Assembly: GCA_964542855.1 (NCBI GenBank)
Contig: CAZIWJ010000226.1
Coordinates: 1-5,896 of the forward strand
DNA: 5,896 nucleotides
Direction: 5' to 3'
Source: CAZIWJ01 sp964542855
GTDB lineage: Bacteria; Bacteroidota; Bacteroidia; Cytophagales; Cyclobacteriaceae
The position numbers and the translations under genes are program-made. The notes beneath the pieces are model-generated. The model was not told the origin of the DNA and searched no databases. It saw only the letters and a list, made by a program, of their open reading frames with translations. This document shows positions 4,071-5,896 of the stretch, piece after piece (the first letter of the stretch is position 1; every line of letters begins with the position of its first letter).

Positions 4071-5896
4071 TTATCCTTCGGTAGAGTACATCCCGGCGCG
4101 GGCCTTTTCTTCCCGGCGAGTTTGCTGATCTTCTCTTGAAGATTTCAACTCATTGTACTCTTCCTGCGAACCTACAATAATGCTCTTGTATTTTCTCATA
4201 CCTGTTCCTGCCGGTATCAGGTGTCCTACAATTACATTTTCCTTAAGTCCGAACAGGTGATCAGCTTTTCCCTTGATTGAGGCTTCACTCAACACTTTGG
4301 TTGTTTCCTGGAACGAAGCTGCAGAAATAAAGCTTTCTGTTCCCAGTGATGCCTGGGTAATACCCTGGAGCGTCGGCTTGGCTACTGCAGAACGGGCATC
4401 GCGCACCTTAACCACAGTTTTGTCCTGCCGCTTCAGTTGTGAGTTTTCATCACGAAACTGTCGCTTGTATATCAACATTCCAGGCTTTAGCACTGCCGAG
4501 TCGCCGGCATCTTCCACAATTACCTTGTCCATCAGGGAGTCGTTTTCTTCCATAAACTGGAATTTATCAACAACCTGGTTGGTCAGGAAGCTGGTATCGC
4601 CAGAATCCACGACGTCTACCTTTTGCATCATCTGGCGAACAATCACTTCGATGTGCTTATCGCTAATTTTAACTCCCTGTAATCGGTATACTTCCTGTAC
4701 TTCGTTTACAAGGTACTCCTGAACGGCAGTAGGCCCTTTAATAGCCAGGATATCAGAAGGTGTAATGGCACCGTCAGAGAGTGGCATACCTGCCCGTACG
4801 AAATCATTATCCTGAACCAGGATGTGCTTCGACAGCGGTACCAGGTAACGCTTTCTCACCCCATCTTTCGACTCAACGAAGATTTCACGGTTACCCCGCT
4901 TAATTCCTCCGTATTCCACAACACCATCTATTTCACTAACCACTGCCGGGTTGGAAGGGTTTCGTGCTTCGAACAGCTCGGTTACTCGCGGCAAACCACC
5001 AGTGATATCCCGGGTTTTACCCATGGTTCTCGGTATTTTGGCCAGTACCTGTCCTTCTTTTATATCATCACCAATATTAACAGCAAGGTGAGCACCCACC
5101 GGAATGTTGTATGATTTAGCGTTCTCCGATTCTTCGTCACCGTTAGGATATACCCAAATTGCCGGGTTCTTGTTTTTATCCTTGGTTTCGGTGATTACTT
5201 TCTCAATGTAACCTGTCTGTTCGTCACTTTCTTCCTTGTAGGTTACGCCCCGTTCTATCGATTCATATCCTACTTTACCCTTAATTTCAGACATGATCAC
5301 GGCGTTGTAAGGATCCCAATTACAAAGTTCCTGGCCTTTCTTCACCTTGTCTCCGTTCTTTATCTTCAGGATTGAGCCGTAAGGTACATAACTCTGCGAC
5401 AGCACTTTCACTTCGTCTGCACGCCGGTCTATGATCTTGATCTGGCCCGTTCGGCCCATCACAATTTCTACTTTGTTCCCGTCGTCATCTGTAGTGTGGA
5501 TTTTACGAAGGTCTTCAAACTCAACTTCACCGTCGAACTTAGCCTTAATGTTAGCATCAACGGCAATGTTCGAAGCTGTACCGCCAACGTGGAATGTACG
5601 CAGTGTAAGCTGTGTACCCGGTTCACCAATCGATTGTGCAGCAATTACTCCAACCGATTCGCCTACCTGCACGCTACGACCAGTAGCCAGGTTACGACCG
5701 TAACACTTACCGCAAATACCGTTCTTGGTTTCACAGGTTAAAGGAGAGCGAATTTCCATCTCTTCAATACCGGCTTCCTCAATCCGCACTGCAATTTCTT
5801 CGGTAATCTCGGTACCTGATTTAAAAATCAGTTCGTCAGTTACCGGATCCAGGATGTCATGAACTGCTACCCTACCAAGTATACGCTCGGATAAGG
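4071..5896 (-). CDS. rpoC: DNA-directed RNA polymerase beta' subunit, C-terminal part (cut by window edge)
   Basis: The reading frame is open to the right edge, so the true start lies outside; 607 residues are visible, probably about two fifths of the protein. Numbering visible residues from the edge, LSERILGRVAVHDIL opens the fragment. Cys54, Cys61 and Cys64 match three ligands of the second beta' zinc site, with the same spacing as E. coli C888, C895 and C898; the fourth ligand lies upstream. GVIAAQSIGEPGTQLTLRTF follows, and GEPGTQLTLRTFHVGG (90-105) is the start of the trigger loop, including the catalytic-region Arg99 and His102. About 180 residues (roughly 113-293) interrupt the trigger loop at the place of the SI3 lineage insert. 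It resumes with TGGLPRVTELFEARNP (299-314). SFISAASFQETT (522-533) and GLKENVIVGHLIPAGTGM mark the conserved C-terminal region near the omega contact. The charged tail ends in MYSTEG. The in-frame GTG at 5789 is internal, not a start. A strong terminator follows. Confidence 0.98.
   Translation of the reverse strand, partial: LSERILGRVAVHDILDPVTDELIFKSGTEITEEIAVRIEEAGIEEMEIRSPLTCETKNGICGKCYGRNLATGRSVQVGESVGVIAAQSIGEPGTQLTLRTFHVGGTASNIAVDANIKAKFDGEVEFEDLRKIHTTDDDGNKVEIVMGRTGQIKIIDRRADEVKVLSQSYVPYGSILKIKNGDKVKKGQELCNWDPYNAVIMSEIKGKVGYESIERGVTYKEESDEQTGYIEKVITETKDKNKNPAIWVYPNGDEESENAKSYNIPVGAHLAVNIGDDIKEGQVLAKIPRTMGKTRDITGGLPRVTELFEARNPSNPAVVSEIDGVVEYGGIKRGNREIFVESKDGVRKRYLVPLSKHILVQDNDFVRAGMPLSDGAITPSDILAIKGPTAVQEYLVNEVQEVYRLQGVKISDKHIEVIVRQMMQKVDVVDSGDTSFLTNQVVDKFQFMEENDSLMDKVIVEDAGDSAVLKPGMLIYKRQFRDENSQLKRQDKTVVKVRDARSAVAKPTLQGITQASLGTESFISAASFQETTKVLSEASIKGKADHLFGLKENVIVGHLIPAGTGMRKYKSIIVGSQEEYNELKSSREDQQTRREEKARAGMYSTEG

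Noticed and set aside
4273..5741. Plus-strand frames of 81-149 codons opposite rpoC, the longest at 4273-4722
   Set aside because: The beta' frame is unambiguous over this whole span. The antisense products are rich in Ser and Thr, as expected from complementing coding sequence, and no promoter or start signal supports them.
5787..5789. GTG as a possible start of a shortened rpoC
   Set aside because: The frame continues upstream to the window edge with conserved beta' sequence (LSERILGRVAVHDIL), so this is an internal valine codon.

Overview
The window is a conserved housekeeping block of a Bacteroidota genome. Every gene lies on the minus strand, so transcription runs from the right end to the left. 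In transcription order it holds: the C-terminal 607 residues of RNA polymerase beta' (rpoC, cut by the right edge), a small DUF3467 protein, ribosomal protein S12 (rpsL), S7 (rpsG), elongation factor G (fusA), S10 (rpsJ), and the first 35 codons of L3 (rplC, cut by the left edge). No mobile element, CRISPR array, RNA gene or accessory system is visible.

The assignment to Bacteroidota rests on four things: the order rpoC-DUF3467-rpsL-rpsG-fusA-rpsJ-rplC with no tuf after fusA; two intergenic promoters matching the Bacteroidota housekeeping consensus (TTTG or TTG, 19-20 bases, TAnnTTTG); A/T-rich start regions without a clear Shine-Dalgarno; and the protein sequences themselves. The long stretch between the G2 and G3 motifs of EF-G may hint at Cytophagales or a relative, but that is a weak inference.

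Layout by region, right to left. 5896-4071 is the rpoC tail. 4051-4012 is a strong intrinsic terminator just behind it. 3997-3662 is DUF3467, whose start codon is only about 15 bases beyond the terminator U-tract. 3655-3624 is a promoter for the str operon. 3586-284 holds rpsL, rpsG, fusA and rpsJ with gaps of 8, 5 and 2 bases, clearly one operon. 283-107 is a 177-base gap with a 13-bp intrinsic terminator (261-226) and then a consensus promoter (186-156). 106-1 is the start of rplC, the probable head of the S10-type ribosomal protein operon.

Together the genes supply core transcription and translation machinery: polymerase, three 30S proteins, one 50S protein and the translocase. The best material for a second look is in the intergenic DNA: a terminator-promoter pair that separates rpsJ from rplC, an alternative fold of that terminator, and the DUF3467 gene placed directly behind the rpoC terminator with no obvious promoter of its own. 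I found no undescribed multi-gene system.
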